Shown piece by piece: positions 35,700 through 48,133 of a DNA stretch of 64,000 nucleotides (position 1 is its first letter; each line of letters begins with the position of its first letter). This DNA is from Rhyacichthys aspro (taxonomy: Eukaryota > Chordata > Actinopteri > Gobiiformes > Rhyacichthyidae). Below the pieces are notes generated by a model. It did not search any database and was not told the DNA's origin. It worked only from the letters and a program-made list of their open reading frames with translations. The stretch lies in contig CM072158.1 in assembly GCA_036850595.1 (NCBI GenBank), positions 18,794,044-18,858,043 of the forward strand, given 5' to 3'. A program made the position numbers and the translations under genes.

Positions 35700-37127
35700 A
35701 AAAAGCATGGGATTTGTTTGGCACTACACCTTTGGTAATATCAGTTTCTACTAAAACTAACTAACCTTATGTTGTGCAATGCCATCTATAAACAGACACA
35801 AGTATTACTGGTTTTATTTTGACATTTGCAATTTGTTGTCAGTGCCAGCATTGATTCTTTGTCTAACTATGTCTTATATGCATGTTTTAGCCTCAGCTAA
35901 TCATCTGGCACACCACAAAAGGCAATAAAGTAGAAACCGCCATTTAACACACTATGCCAGCACTGGGAACAGACTGGAACGTAAAGGCTGGTTTATATTT
36001 GAGTCATTGCATTTTTGAAAAAGAAAAAAAAAGTCTGTTAGTCTGTCACACGAGTGAGTGAGAGTGAGGCATGGCTAAAACATCTAAAACCACAGACCAC
36101 ATCAGAAGGCCTCATGTCATTAAAGACACCTCTGATGGATAAATATAGGAGGTCTGCAGACTCCAGCTTTTTATTATTAATAACATTAGTGGATTTTAAA
36201 TGGTCATTTTTTTACGGTTAAGTAAATTGGACAGACTTTAGATCAGTTGTGTCACAAAAACTGCTCACTTTAAACCAACCTCAAATTCAGTCTGGAAAAA
36301 CAGTCATTAAACTCAATTTCTTTTAGTTTATAATGCCTGGTAAAAAAAAAAAAAAAACCTCCACCAGACGGCCCTCTTTACACAAACACAGGTATTTTGT
36401 CTAAATGCACACTTTTCTATGCATTTGTGCCTTTCGTCCACACATAAATGGAGTGTTCAAGCCGTGAAGTAAAGAGTTTAAAAAACTACAGATGTAGAAG
36501 ATAATAAGTATAACTAAATATCCACGATGACATTATAGCTGTTGATGTGTGTATTGTTCATGGGTTTATCTATGGTAATGACCACAACAACCACTGCAGC
36601 TGTGTACTGGGTTTTATAGGTTTGCCTAGCTCTATTAGAACTAACTATCACTGAAAAACAGCTTATTATAGCACAATCTGCTGCACACAGCTTACAGCTT
36701 CAACTACGGATCAGTGTTTCTGCTTTGTTTGTAAAGACACATTTACCAAATCCACCTCGCTCTGTGACACATTTACCGCTTTTTGCGACAGACTTGGCAT
36801 TGCTGAGTTCCACGCTGCCAAAGCAACACAGACTGCGCGTGTTCCTCTGTGGTTTGTGTTTAGTGCCATCTTGTTGAAAAGAAAACTGTTTTATAGGGTT
36901 TTTTGTTGTGGAGCTGTGTGGATGGAAACATTTTTCCAACGCTCTCGTCTGGATGGAGATATTTTCATAAGCACAGACAAAAAATATCCATTTCTAAAAA
37001 TATCTGTAAGTGTAGTCCAGGCCTTATTAGTGAGACATTTAAACTGGAACAGGTTAGTAACTACAAGGACAAGGACACTTGTTTTGGTCATATAGCCTAA
37101 GGGCATCATTTACCAGGTTTTCCTCCA
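35700..37127. other. Noncoding DNA, probable repeat patch
   Basis: The part at 36.9-37.06 kb (GTGTGGATGGAAAC, CTCGTCTGGATGGAGATATT, AAATATCTGTAAGTGTAG) has the look of a common fish non-autonomous DNA element; its ends are not resolved. Poly(A) 36342-36357. No gene. Confidence 0.35.
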
Positions 37128-37212
37128 CATTCCAGGGTGCATCCCGCCTCCGGCTGCTGGGATAGTCTCCATTCACCTGCACTAAGTGGTAGATAAATTA
37201 CTGAATGAATGT
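37128..37212 (+). mobile_element. SINE/L2-type 3' tail fragment
   Basis: CCAGGGTGCATCCCGCCTCC, GCTGCTGGGATAGTCTCCAT and an AAGTGGTAGATAAATTACTG end with AATGAATG; the head is missing. Confidence 0.6.
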
Positions 37213-37975
37213 TAGGGATGTATCAGTGTCAAAATCTCCCGAAACAGTCATATCATTCAAGACAATGCTGACAAACTCTTTGTATAGAATTTAAAAAACT
37301 CTTTAATATGTAGCCAATAGCCTAAAAGCCTAGGTAGCACAGGTCAGGTTATAGGTATTAATTGCTTCTGCAAATATTTCAGATATTATTTCTTTAAATA
37401 TGTAATGTTTTGTAATTATTGTAAATAAAACACTTTAAATAGACAATGGATGTGCCCAAGCCAATTACAAATTTGTAAGTGTGGGAGATACGTTAGTTAA
37501 CCAATTGTTTGTTAGCCTCATGTTAGCACCTACAGCGACAACTCAGCTGTCTATTATATTTCGTTGTAGATGTATGTAGGAATTATGAGAGACAATTATA
37601 ACAAACATGTAATAATAAATCCAGACTTCTTCTCCTTATAACAGTCTGGAATCTAACAATAAAGCTTTTCAACTCTTAAGTTATGATTGATACTATGAAA
37701 ACTATCTCGCATGACTGTAAATCCCGGACAGTTCTTGGAGCCAAGTAACAAAGCACAAAAACAGATACAGACACCCACATAAATGTAAGATTATATGCAC
37801 CCTTCCCAGTGCAACAATAAAAACTTCACTGGTGCTGCCAGACGCGGTAGTCCCGTGGCCTTTCAGACTCCCATTAGCCCCATGTTCACTTCCAAACTCC
37901 ACTTCCTGGCCATCAGCACAGGAAACGTCTGCAGCTCGATCTGAGCGGATTATGTGGATTTTCTTAAAGAATATT

Positions 37976-38220
37976 CTGTGCTTTTGAGGTGAAAGTTGAG
38001 AAAATAATTTATTGTGTACTCTTTATGAGTGCCATGGAATGTTGACACTAACATTAGATGCGCTAGATCTTAATGTATAGGCCTTTTTCTTCTACAGAAT
38101 GAGGTTAGAAATAATGATGTTATTATTTGACCTTCTGTTTATTTATTTATTTTTTATTTATTTACTTTCAGAACTACAAGAGATCTACCATTAACATTGG
38201 ACTTGGACAGGGCATTGTTT
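37976..38220. repeat. Local duplication, copy 1
   Basis: Begins GTGCTTTTGAGGT, continues AATAATTTATTGTGTA, TTATTTGACCTTCTGTTT, and ends ATTGGACTTGGACAGGGCAT. The same blocks in the same order recur at 38471-38699, starting 495 bp later. Confidence 0.85.
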
Positions 38221-38470
38221 GATGCTGAAATACTAAATCCAGATTATGCTAATATGCTTTCAATTAAAAATCTTCAGACACTGATTTAAAACATTGGCAC
38301 CATAAGCTAATGCCCCATTGTCTGAGGATGGTCCCTGGACATTCAGTGATGCATGGATTAGCATGTATGCAAGGAATTAATAACCCTAGAAGAATGAATA
38401 AGGCATAACTTAAATGTACACCATTCAGGAGAATATTTAGTACAAGTAGTGTCTAGAAATAATGCATATT

Positions 38471-38699
38471 TAGTGCTTTTGAGGTGCAAGCTGAGATAAT
38501 AATTTATTGTGTAGTCTTTGTGAGTGTAAGTAACTGATGGATGTCAATTAACTTTCTTTTGTAACAGAAATAATTTAGTTACATATTATGTGCTATTAGC
38601 ATCATGCATTATTTGACCTTCTGTTTCTAGAATTTTCAGAACTCCAAGCTTTAGCTTTAGCATTAGCATTAGCATTGGACTTGGACAGTGCATTGTTTT
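38471..38699. repeat. Local duplication, copy 2
   Basis: Counterpart of copy 1, with an added (TTAGCA)n hexamer run near 38650-38675 where copy 1 has none. Scattered substitutions indicate an old duplication. Confidence 0.85.
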
Positions 38700-40084
38700 C
38701 TTAGTGCTGCTGAGAGGGCCACAGTGACCTGATGATGCAGAAATAAATCCAGAAGCTACAGCTCTTTCTTTCGCTTTTACAAATATTATTTTCTCTAAAA
38801 ATCAACATCAGACATTGGTTTAAAAAAAGGTACACTCAAATGGGGAGCATGTTCCCAGCTCTGCCTGGCCACTAATGTTCATCATGATACATATCTATGA
38901 TGGCAGACTAACTGTCCCCTCAGGATGGCGGCAGAATTGTACAAAATGATGGATTCAGACCACCCATCTACCTCCCCCTGGCTGCCTACATATCCCACAC
39001 AGCACCGGGGCCCACAGCCAACAGCCATCCATTCTCTCACGTTCTCTCATCATCACCCGGACACACAGCAAACAATTCTGGACAGTCCGAGCTCTGTTTT
39101 AAGTCATCCATTATGGCAGCTCATCTTGTAATCAAAATAAAAATGGAATAAGCCTGCAGAATTTATGTCATTATTGTGTTTAATCGCTTCTCTCCGCTGC
39201 CGAGGTATGACGGGCCACACGCCAAGTGAAATACACAACGGAGGGTCTGCCAACCAAATGGAGCGGCACAATGTGAAAGTACATTTGAAAGATGTTTGCT
39301 GAGTGCTGTGTAGGTTGGCTGCCAAGATGAGTTTTATGGTCAAGGAAAATCCAGAAAGCTGAAGGGTTACTCGAAGAATTGTTCCGGTGTGATTATTTCT
39401 GTGTGTGATGGGCTAATAATATCATCACAGGTCCAAATGGATGGTATGACCACATTTTTATTTTATGATCAACTGGACAGAAGGATTAGAGTTTGACACA
39501 TAATTTAAATGCAATGATGATCCTGGAGATTTTTTGCAAGTTTTAATATTTCAGTTCTTCATAAAACCTTCAAAAAAAAAAGTGATTTTAAAATTTTAAT
39601 ATTTTTGCTGCTTTATTTAAACAAAAGAAAAAAAAAATGGAGGAAAAATAGGAGGGTGGGAATAATGGAAAGGAGGAGGAGCTGTTGAAGAGTTTGGTTG
39701 TAAATTGGCATCGTTTGAAGACTACAGGATTTCCAGACTCTCTCTGAGCTCGTCTCGTCCTGTTGTCTCTGAGATCTTCCTCTTTCTCTGGATGCCTTTG
39801 CTGTCATTCCAGGACTTTTTTGTGACCTGTTTGTGCCCAATTAATGCTATTTTTCTTATTACATGTGTCTGCTTCAGTTTGAATCCATTTAACACATGCT
39901 AATGTTTTGTTTACCTTACCTACCTTACCTGTGGGGGGAAAATGGAAACGTTAGAGGCCAAATGATGTTGACCCAGATGTGAGCATATTTCCTTCATTTT
40001 ATTGGCACTTATGTTTTTGATACAGGTGTCAATTATCCAAATAAGTATAGTTTTTTTTCTCTTTAAGTTTACATTTTTGGTATA
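38700..40084. other. AT-rich noncoding DNA
   Basis: A short (TTACC)n run is at 39911-39930. No gene recognised. Confidence 0.45.
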
Positions 40085-42050
40085 TTTCTAGATCCATCCA
40101 AAATCAAACATGTCCACCAAGATGACTCTAGTTTCCTGCTTGGAGATGTCCAGAGTAGGCATCCTGTCCAATAAAGAGATGTTTAGTTGTGTATAATTAC
40201 TTGACTGTATGAAAACTCGTGGGAATGAATGGGAAAGTGATAAAAAACATGAGGTACTAAAGAGCTTGGCTTCTAACAGAGCCCTCTCCAAACACTCCTG
40301 ATATTGCTTTTTATCTTTGTGTAGACTGTCTCTGTCTTTCTCCTTGATGGAGATTTGAAGACAAAGAAAAAATTAGAATTTCCTTGTTTCTGGATTTGAC
40401 CTCTTGCTCAAGTTCCTCATTGTTGGATCTGACATCTTATTATTTGCGCTCGAGGATGTCAAGCCGTGACTCACATTCACATCTGGCAATTCTCAGCAAA
40501 TAGCTTTCATATTCGACATAGGAGCTCCTCATTTCTCTCTATTAGCTCTTCAATTTTATAGTCTTTTTTATTTATCTTTTTATTTACAGCCTCCATTTAT
40601 TCTGTTCATTCATTTAAAATTTTTTCATACTTTTCCTTCAGATTCTCATTTCTTCAGTTCATTTGCTGTATTTTCTTTTTGGCATTGGCACATATTGGTC
40701 AGATATTGATCTTTATTGACTTTTCTCCGCCTCAGACAGCATATCTTTCTGAACAGCACACTTTTTCTTGCACTTCTGGACAACTTTGGCCTTCTCATTT
40801 TTTTACGGAGTTCTTGATATCTTAATATGTATTCTTGGATTTCTTTCTTCTGGGGTGTCAGCTTCTTAGTAAAATCGCACTCCGTTCTTTTCAAATGCTC
40901 TATTTTGTTAGATTGTGGTTATTTTTTACTAAAATCATCACCTGTTCCTTCTGTCACTGCTGATGGTACAAAGTTTTTTTTGGTGAAGCTAGTGTCTGAA
41001 TATGGCAAAGCTTTCCTTTTTTGAACTTGCTTTGTCCATCTTTATCTTTTAATTATTTAAGTATTATCTAATCTGTGCATAGATTTTCTGTTTCAGACTT
41101 TTGGGCTCATCCAAGAGTCTTTGAAGTCAACTTTTCATTTTTGGTTTTCTTCTCTTTTTTTTCCAGCTCCTTGACCCGTTCCTCTAAATCGTTTTTGTAC
41201 TTCTGCAGAGGGGAGCTTGCAGTGTTTTCAACTCCTCAGCAAAGAAAGTCGCTAAATGACATCACCTAGTTTGCATATTTAATTGGAATAGACGCTGTGG
41301 GAGAGAGGAATTACGTTTTTTTAAGTTCTTTTAGCCTTAAATGGCAGCTTGTTTTGGGTGGAACTGTTATAAAGCTTTGCCATTTAAATATGATTTTGAG
41401 TTAACATGATGTTTCTATTTTAAATCACTGTTTTTGCCTTAGAAATTAAGCTCATCTAGTCCACAATGATGGTGACAATAGATTCTGCAATTATCATCGC
41501 CCAGGCTCCTTAGCAACTCTGTCTGGTCCTCGCTAATAAACTGGTTCTCTCTCACGATGTCCAACCTGGTTAATGGTCTCCTTTCTAGGATCTCTTTGGC
41601 TGCTTCAGTGGCTTCTTTCCAGCTGGTGATCAGGGAGGTCAGTTTGGTGAAGTCTTGGACCTGTGTTTTGGTGGAAACTGGAGTGGATCTTGTACCTTTC
41701 ACTTCCTCAGACAAAAGTACGTTTCTAAATCCATCCGAAATGAAACCAGATATTGTAGATTTGAAGACAAAGTACTTGGATTTTCTTTTGCAGATTTAAA
41801 ATGTCCTTGTTTCTGGATGTGGCCTCTTGCTCAAGTTCCTTTTTTGATTTTATGTCTTGTAACTTGTGCCCAAGGTTGACAAGCCGTGACTCACATTCAC
41901 TTCTGGCAATGACAAATATCAACTCAATTTCTTGTTTCTTCTCGGCATATAACTTTCATAATTGATGCCTCTCATTGGTCTCTATTAGCTCTTTCATTTT
42001 GTAGTCTTTTTCATTTATCTTTTTATTTACACCCTCTTCAGGATAGTATT
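40085..42050 (-). pseudogene. Decayed coiled-coil protein pseudogene with internal duplication
   Basis: On the minus strand, in frames interrupted by stops and shifts, this interval reads as Glu/Lys/Leu-rich coiled-coil sequence. From 42050 down: a first segment with KMKELIETNERHQL and RSECESRLVNLGHKLQDIK, then a 91-codon open piece (41714-41439, with SWKEATEAAKEILE and SEDQTELLRSLGDD). Next are KYKNDLEERVKELEKKEKK (about 41.2 kb) and CDFTKKLTPQKKEIQEYILR with RYQELRKK (about 40.9-40.8 kb). A one-base frameshift in an A run follows. Last is a second, more decayed copy of the first segment (40.6-40.35 kb). No intact frame longer than 91 codons remains. I do not recognise the parent gene. Confidence 0.6.
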
Positions 42051-42489
42051 AAAGTTACTTACAAACTCTGTTGAGCCCCTTTCAAACAGGGAATCTTTCC
42101 CAGTGATGTTCCTGCATTTTGCGTTTAATGTGTCAAAAGAGACAAAACTAATTTCCCAGTAGATCTGTACTTTTTGTTTTTCAGTGTTTTTCAAGTGCAA
42201 GGTTAAGCCCATTACACTCACACACTTTATCATGTGTTGTGTGAAGAGATAAGCAGTAAATATGTCCAAGGGGCAAAGGGACAGTGGCTCAGTCAGCTAG
42301 CACATTTTCTCTCATTTAAACGAGCTCAATTTGACACTACTCTGTGTTGTTGCAGGACAACATAAAATAAAATCAAGCTTCCTCCAATTTGTCAAGTTTC
42401 TTTGCTGACAACAGTCTGACCATTGGAGAAGTAAGGGAAACGTTCTTGCACACCTTACATCGCTTAGACTGTTATGGGGATATACAGTA
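42051..42489. other. AT-rich noncoding DNA
   Basis: No gene recognised. GACAGTGGCTCAGTCAGCTA near 42280-42300 weakly resembles a SINE head. Confidence 0.35.
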
Positions 42490-42610
42490 CAGTGGTCCCT
42501 CGTTGTCCGGGTTATTCAAAAATAACCTCAATAGGCGAAATTATATCACTTTATTTTTAAATTATATATATTTTTAAGACTTAAACCCCTAAAACTTTTA
42601 CCTTTTTAAA
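42490..42610 (+). mobile_element. DNA transposon terminal fragment
   Basis: CAGTGGTCCCTCGTTG after a TA, then AAAATAACCTCAATAGGCGA, is the start of a common TA-inserting DNA element of vertebrates. I cannot find the other end, so extent and subfamily are uncertain. Confidence 0.45.
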
Positions 42611-44694
42611 GCATTATTTTCTTTTTCTTGTTTAACCTCTCAAATTCAAACTTAATCTTCCTCTTCTTTTGTGACAGGTCCTTTGTGTAGAACTTTTAAT
42701 TTGTTTTTCGGGAGAAAACTTCAAAATAACTTATCACTCTAATTAAATTTATTACTTTATAATTCTGTAAGAGACAGAGAAATAAATTAATCCTTAATTT
42801 ATAGCTGTAAAAAACATATTATTGTAGTATACAAAATATAAAACAGTCAGTATTATACTATTAGCGTTCTAACTTCTGTCTCTCTCAGTTTAAGACATCC
42901 AGACCATCCTATTACCAAATGTAACTACTTTTTCATTGCTTTAAAGTCTGCACAAAATTCCCAACAAAAAAGCAGCCAAAAAACTGTTCAATGTTCTAGC
43001 GATTGACATAAGTGCTTCTCAAATTTTGCATGCTTTTCTTAATAATATATGTTCTATAAAGTTTACATGCATCTACCGCATTTTTCACACTGTCCCCTCA
43101 GTTACCTCCACGTTTCCTAAACCCACCTTCCCACTCTGACCAGACACTGTGCTGATGTTATTCCAGGTTCTCAGGAGTGCAGTGCAGCCCGGCTTCTTGA
43201 GCGTCGAGGTGCTTTTGTCGGTCCTTCAAGCTGCGCAGCCAGGAACTTCCAGTCACATTGAAGATTTATGAAGCCCTCGCTGTCGGGGGCAACTCTGTGT
43301 GTCGAGGGTTTGTTCAAAAACAATAATAACATGCAGACATAGGATCTGCCAGTCTGCTTCATGCTCAGGAAAGTGCAGACTGTGTGAATTTGAGGCCCAA
43401 CTCTGGAATGCTTGGTTAAAACTTCCAGTGGTTATTAGTCAGAGTCACGGGGTATTCTTTTTTTCCCTTTTTTTTTTTAATTCAAATATTTTTACCAAAA
43501 TCAACACTTTATTGTAAAGAAGATAAGTTAGTATTTAAGTATTACATAAAGAAAAACATTTTGAAAACAATTCCATTTGGTTTATATATCCCCAAGGGAA
43601 AATTTAACTGTAGGTGTCCTATAAAAAATATTCTAATTGTGGTCATTTACAACCCCGAGAACAAAAAACTAAAATGTAAATTAAAATAAGATTTGCAATT
43701 CTTATCTAACCACATTTTATGGAGACTGAAACATATACAACATATTAGGTGTTGAAACTGAGATATTTTACCATTTTATTAAGAAAAAAAAAAAGTGGTG
43801 CTTCTGACTGTCTTATACCCCATAGGATAAAGTAAGGCTTCCAGTAATTTTCAGTTTTCAAAGTTATTTTTTTCAAACGCCCTGGCTACACGTATACAGG
43901 CATTTTTATATACGCATACTTTTCTATAGTATACTTGTTCAGCTCTAAACTACAAGATTTTACACAATGCACTTTTTAAGTAACCATGCATTGGTCTGCA
44001 GAGCGATTATCAGGTCTCTGAATATGTTCCATGTTTTATTTTAGAAAGTAGATTGTTTGCTCTGCTCCTTCTCTGGCTCTCATATTGTGAACAGCTCAAC
44101 ACACGCCAAGCCATTTGCTAAATGTGTACGAGGAGAAATTGAAAGCAAGTGATGAAAGACCAGTTTAAACATGTGCAACAGACGACCGCTGGCACATGTG
44201 CTTTATACATTTATATTTTCTGTTTGAGAGGAATGGCCACAGTTTATTTAATCAACAGTTGTGGCTGTGGATGGAGGAGGACCATCGCAGGATCAACGGT
44301 TTGTTTTGGATGAGTAAGCATGGGGTCTTTGGAAGTCGTTGTAGATATTTTTAAAGATTTGTTCTTGGTAGGTATCTATGTATGTTTAAGTATGGAAATG
44401 TACAAAGAAATACTGAAGCACAGTGACCATAGAATATCCACAGTAGAAAGCCAAAATAAATTAAAACTTGACTCAGCGCCGTCCACTCTAATACAACTGG
44501 GACTTTATCTTTCATCAACCTGGTCCACTTCATATCCCCCTCTTTGCCTTTTAAATTAGGGAGTACAGAGTTCCCATTTGCTCCCATTCAAAGAGTACCA
44601 ATAATCACTTTACTATATGTTTTTGCTTTTATTTTGTTCACACTTGTACATATTTATGGCCTTCTGGCATGTGTGGATGGATGTTCAGGCCATA
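42611..44694. other. AT-rich noncoding DNA
   Basis: A CCCCAAGGGAAAATTTAACT piece at 43590-43609 matches the 3' tail motif of the LINE at 5.15 kb (minus orientation). No gene recognised. Confidence 0.45.
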
Positions 44695-45016
44695 CAGTGT
44701 TGCCAACTCCTTAGTAAGAAAGGTAGATATTGGCTAATGTCAGTCACGCTCTGGACACGGAGAAGTGAAAATCTCCTGCTCTGATGTAGATGAGGGGACT
44801 GCTGCAAGTGGACTGGGCCGTCTGTAAGTGCTTTGGGACAGGGGAGGGGCGCAAGACAGCGCTTGCTGCTCATTGAGAAAGTAAAATCAATTTCTTTAAA
44901 GGCTCCAATAACTCCAATAAGTCACTAGGTTTGTCGGTAGCTGCTTTTGTGAAAAAGAGTCGCTAAAGGGGTCTGAAAAGTCACTACATAGAGCGACAAA
45001 GTCACTAAGTTGGCAA
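44695..45016 (-). repeat. Non-autonomous DNA repeat with terminal inverted repeats, copy 2 (partner at 17.0 kb)
   Basis: Left end CAGTGTTGCCAACTCCTTAG and right end, complemented, TTGCCAACTTAGTGAC. The interior on the minus strand reads, in order, AGCGACTC-TTTTTCAC, TTATTGGAG, CTCAATGAGCAGC, GCGCCCCTCCCC, CAGAGCAGGAGATTTTCACT, as in copy 1. The last bases of the right end are degraded. No transposase. Confidence 0.65.
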
Positions 45017-46895
45017 GATTTCCACAACATTTACAATGTTTTCTGTTGGAATGTCACAAGAACAAGCTCATAAACCATCACGTTTTATGTCTAAGCATGG
45101 AGAGGTTGAAGATCAAAGTTGTCATATGTCATTGAAAAAAAATCTGTTAAATTTTTTTACTTTTGCTTTCAGCATCTGAAGAACACAGATGATATCCATC
45201 CATACATATACATATTAGAGGCACCACGAGTGTCTGAGATATAAACGTCTAAAGATGTGTCATATACTTCTTAAGGAGTCTTTTTAATTGTTTTATTGTT
45301 TCAATTTAATATTTATCCTGTGTTTTCTTTGTATATTGACTTTTTTGTGTATTGGACACCTTCAAGACAAAAATAATGTGTATCAAATACATAAATAATA
45401 CATTTTTGACAGAGGAGTCTGAAAGAACAAACAAGACATGAGAAGAGTGAGCCCAAAACAGACTGGTTTTTGGGAGTATCTGAGAAGATGATTCACAAAT
45501 TATAAGTTCCAATTTGCATGCATCTCCGGTCCACTGCAGAGCGCCACTGACCCAGGTCGCACACCCTCGCCCACTGGATGTGTTTCAGATCTACTGCAGA
45601 GCGGAGCCACGAGCAGCTCAGAAGAACATGCGCGGGAAATACGAGATGGTGCAATAATAGCCATTGATAAAGAAGTGTGCAGGACCAAAACAACTGTTTA
45701 TTCAGAAGAAGAAGGTCCAGAAAACAAGTTTGCAATCACTTCTCTCACTCTCTTCACATCACCATTGCTTCACAAGGTTTTTCCTCATTACATTGGGCAT
45801 AAAAAAATTTTTTTTTTGGCAGATATTATTGCATTTAAGGCTTAATCATGTACATAAAAGTAAAAATATTAGAATTTAGAAACTTAGTCCATACATTTTT
45901 GTATTACTTTGAAAATCCGGATGCTGTGCTCCGTTCGAGTGAGATCTGATCTGAGCAGATTAAGGCTCCTCCATCAGATAAAAATAGAACTGCTGCGTAT
46001 CTCGTCTGCCGCGAAGCTGAGACACAAGCAGTGGAAATTGGGGGTAAGACGGAAGTCCATTTTTTACTTTGGTTTACATAAACTCACTGGAGGTTAAGAA
46101 TCAAAGTTATCTATTACAATATCATTGTCCAGCTCAAGTGTGTCCCCATTGAAAAAAGCAGACTCCAGGTGAAGGCCCTTGTTGTATTCAAGTACAAGTT
46201 GGATTAAAACCACAGCATTAGAAGTGCATTGTATTAAGCACTTTTAACACTAGAGATATTAAAGAAATGCTCAATTATTAAAAATTTACCACAATCTCTC
46301 AAAAAAGATAGAGCATTTGAAAGGAGCACAGTGCGATATAATGGGGCATTCACACCAAAGTTGTTGTGTTGGACACTTGGACTCGCTTCATTCTCATCTG
46401 TTGTAGACGAGAATTTGCGTCACAGAAGGGGCTTCTGCAAAGCGGGTTTTCTTCTACCCTCGTTAAAAATAGCGCTCAACATTCAAACTCACGCATATGT
46501 CCCATTGTAAAGTCTGGCTATTACACAAGATACAAGAGTCTGCATCTTCTGCATCTCAATTTCAGCTATAAAGTGAATTTGAAGCAGACTTTTACAAACT
46601 TGCAAAAAGCTGGAGGTACGGTCTTCTGTAAACAGACTTTTTCTGGTTTATTGTCAGCTTTGTGTACATCAAAGTCATAGAGCTTTGCCAATCTCCTACA
46701 ATTTAGGGACTCACTATTTAAGGCCACAGGTTCCGTTTGTGTTTAAATCAATGTTTTAATTCACAAAGTAAGGGCACTGACTGTTTGAAACCAGAAGCAG
46801 CTGTTGTTCACCAACACTAGCTGTGTCTTTGGGACAAAGTCCAACATTTAGCCTGTTTTCTGTCGGAACACGATTCATTTGAAAAGCCTTTCCGT
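45017..46895. other. AT-rich noncoding DNA
   Basis: Short open frames only; overlapping minus-strand frames at 45493-45735 have no domain. No gene recognised. Confidence 0.45.
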
Positions 46896-46914
46896 TTAAT
46901 GTTTTTCATTTTAT

Positions 46915-47085
46915 CTATCGTCCAATCAGCCGACTGTAGTGTTTGGCTCCACCTTTTCGAAAGATCACAGACTCGGCACACATGGCACTCCAAGAAAAAG
47001 CATCCCCAAAGTGGCACAGTACACTTCTTGTAATGTATCTGTACCGACCCAGCTAGCTCCGTACCACTTCAGTGGAAACCAGTCT
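46915..47085 (+). repeat. Dispersed repeat fragment (partner at 28.9 kb)
   Basis: Contains CTGTAGTGTTTGGCTCCACC-TTTTCGAAAG and GCTCCGTACCACTTCAGTGG, paralleling 28920-29040. See that entry. Confidence 0.5.
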
Positions 47086-47089
47086 CTTT

Positions 47090-48125
47090 TTATGCCATCA
47101 CAAACAAGATAATATTGTAGCTAGAACCCTCTTTGACTCTGGTTAGCATCAGTGTTCAACTAACTTTAATGTTAATGTATGAACCAATAGCGGACAACAG
47201 CTAACTTTGTGACTTTCCCTCAAATTTGTAAACAACTGGTTCCATCTACAATACTTGGCATCATTTTCTTTTTGAGATTCAAGGGTCTCTGCTGATAGCC
47301 AGGGGTTATGTCACACTACTTTTAATGTCTCTGGTTCACTTAGGTGTAATTTTTCAGGGAAAAGGAAACAGTCTCTTCCACAGAGTCTGGTTATTTGAGG
47401 AATGAGGCCTGGCACTCCAGAGCGGGACATCTCATGGACTGGTGCAGTGACAGAAGCCAGCGGTCGGAAAAAAGCCATTAAGACAGCGACAGCATGTGAC
47501 ACTTTGGCAGAACCTGACAGAAGCAGGACTGCTAAAAACTCCTGATGGCTGGAAAACAAAACCATGGAAATTTACCGCTGAGTTGAATAAAGACGAAATT
47601 AGATTGTTAAAAGAGGGAAGACCTGGAAACCGTGAGTAAAAACCAGAACGGAATGTGAAAGCGACATAGTTGCCTTTGACTGTCACTGTTCATTGAAATG
47701 ATACTTCACTGGGACAGTATTTTTTCAATAAACAACAAAAGCAATCCTGATCCATGGAATGAATGCTGCAAAGAAGAACTGTATCCTTTAGTTTTCTTCC
47801 CAAACTCCCTGAGTCATGAAAAGAAAGCAGGTTTGTTAGTGATGCTTGAAATGATATTGCACAAATATAGTTTGGTTTTATCTGGGAAAAAGTTTATTTC
47901 AAGGTGAGTGGATCCCTATCCACAATTTGACAATGTTGACTTTTCCAATGTAATTATCCATTTAAAGTGGCATCAAATGCATTCAGAATGACCCCAAGTG
48001 GCCTGGATTAATCTAGAATTTTAGGAACTAACAGGTACAAAGTTTTTTCTTGTGATATAATATGGTCTCAGTCCCACTGTCGACATCTCCACATCCTGAC
48101 AACAGATCTTAGTTTGTACAGTAGT
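47090..48125. other. Noncoding DNA
   Basis: A short stretch near 48060-48090 (TGGTCTCAGTCCCACTGTCG) resembles the LINE endonuclease piece at 5.46 kb, minus orientation. No gene recognised. Confidence 0.45.
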
Positions 48126-48133
48126 TGCTATGC

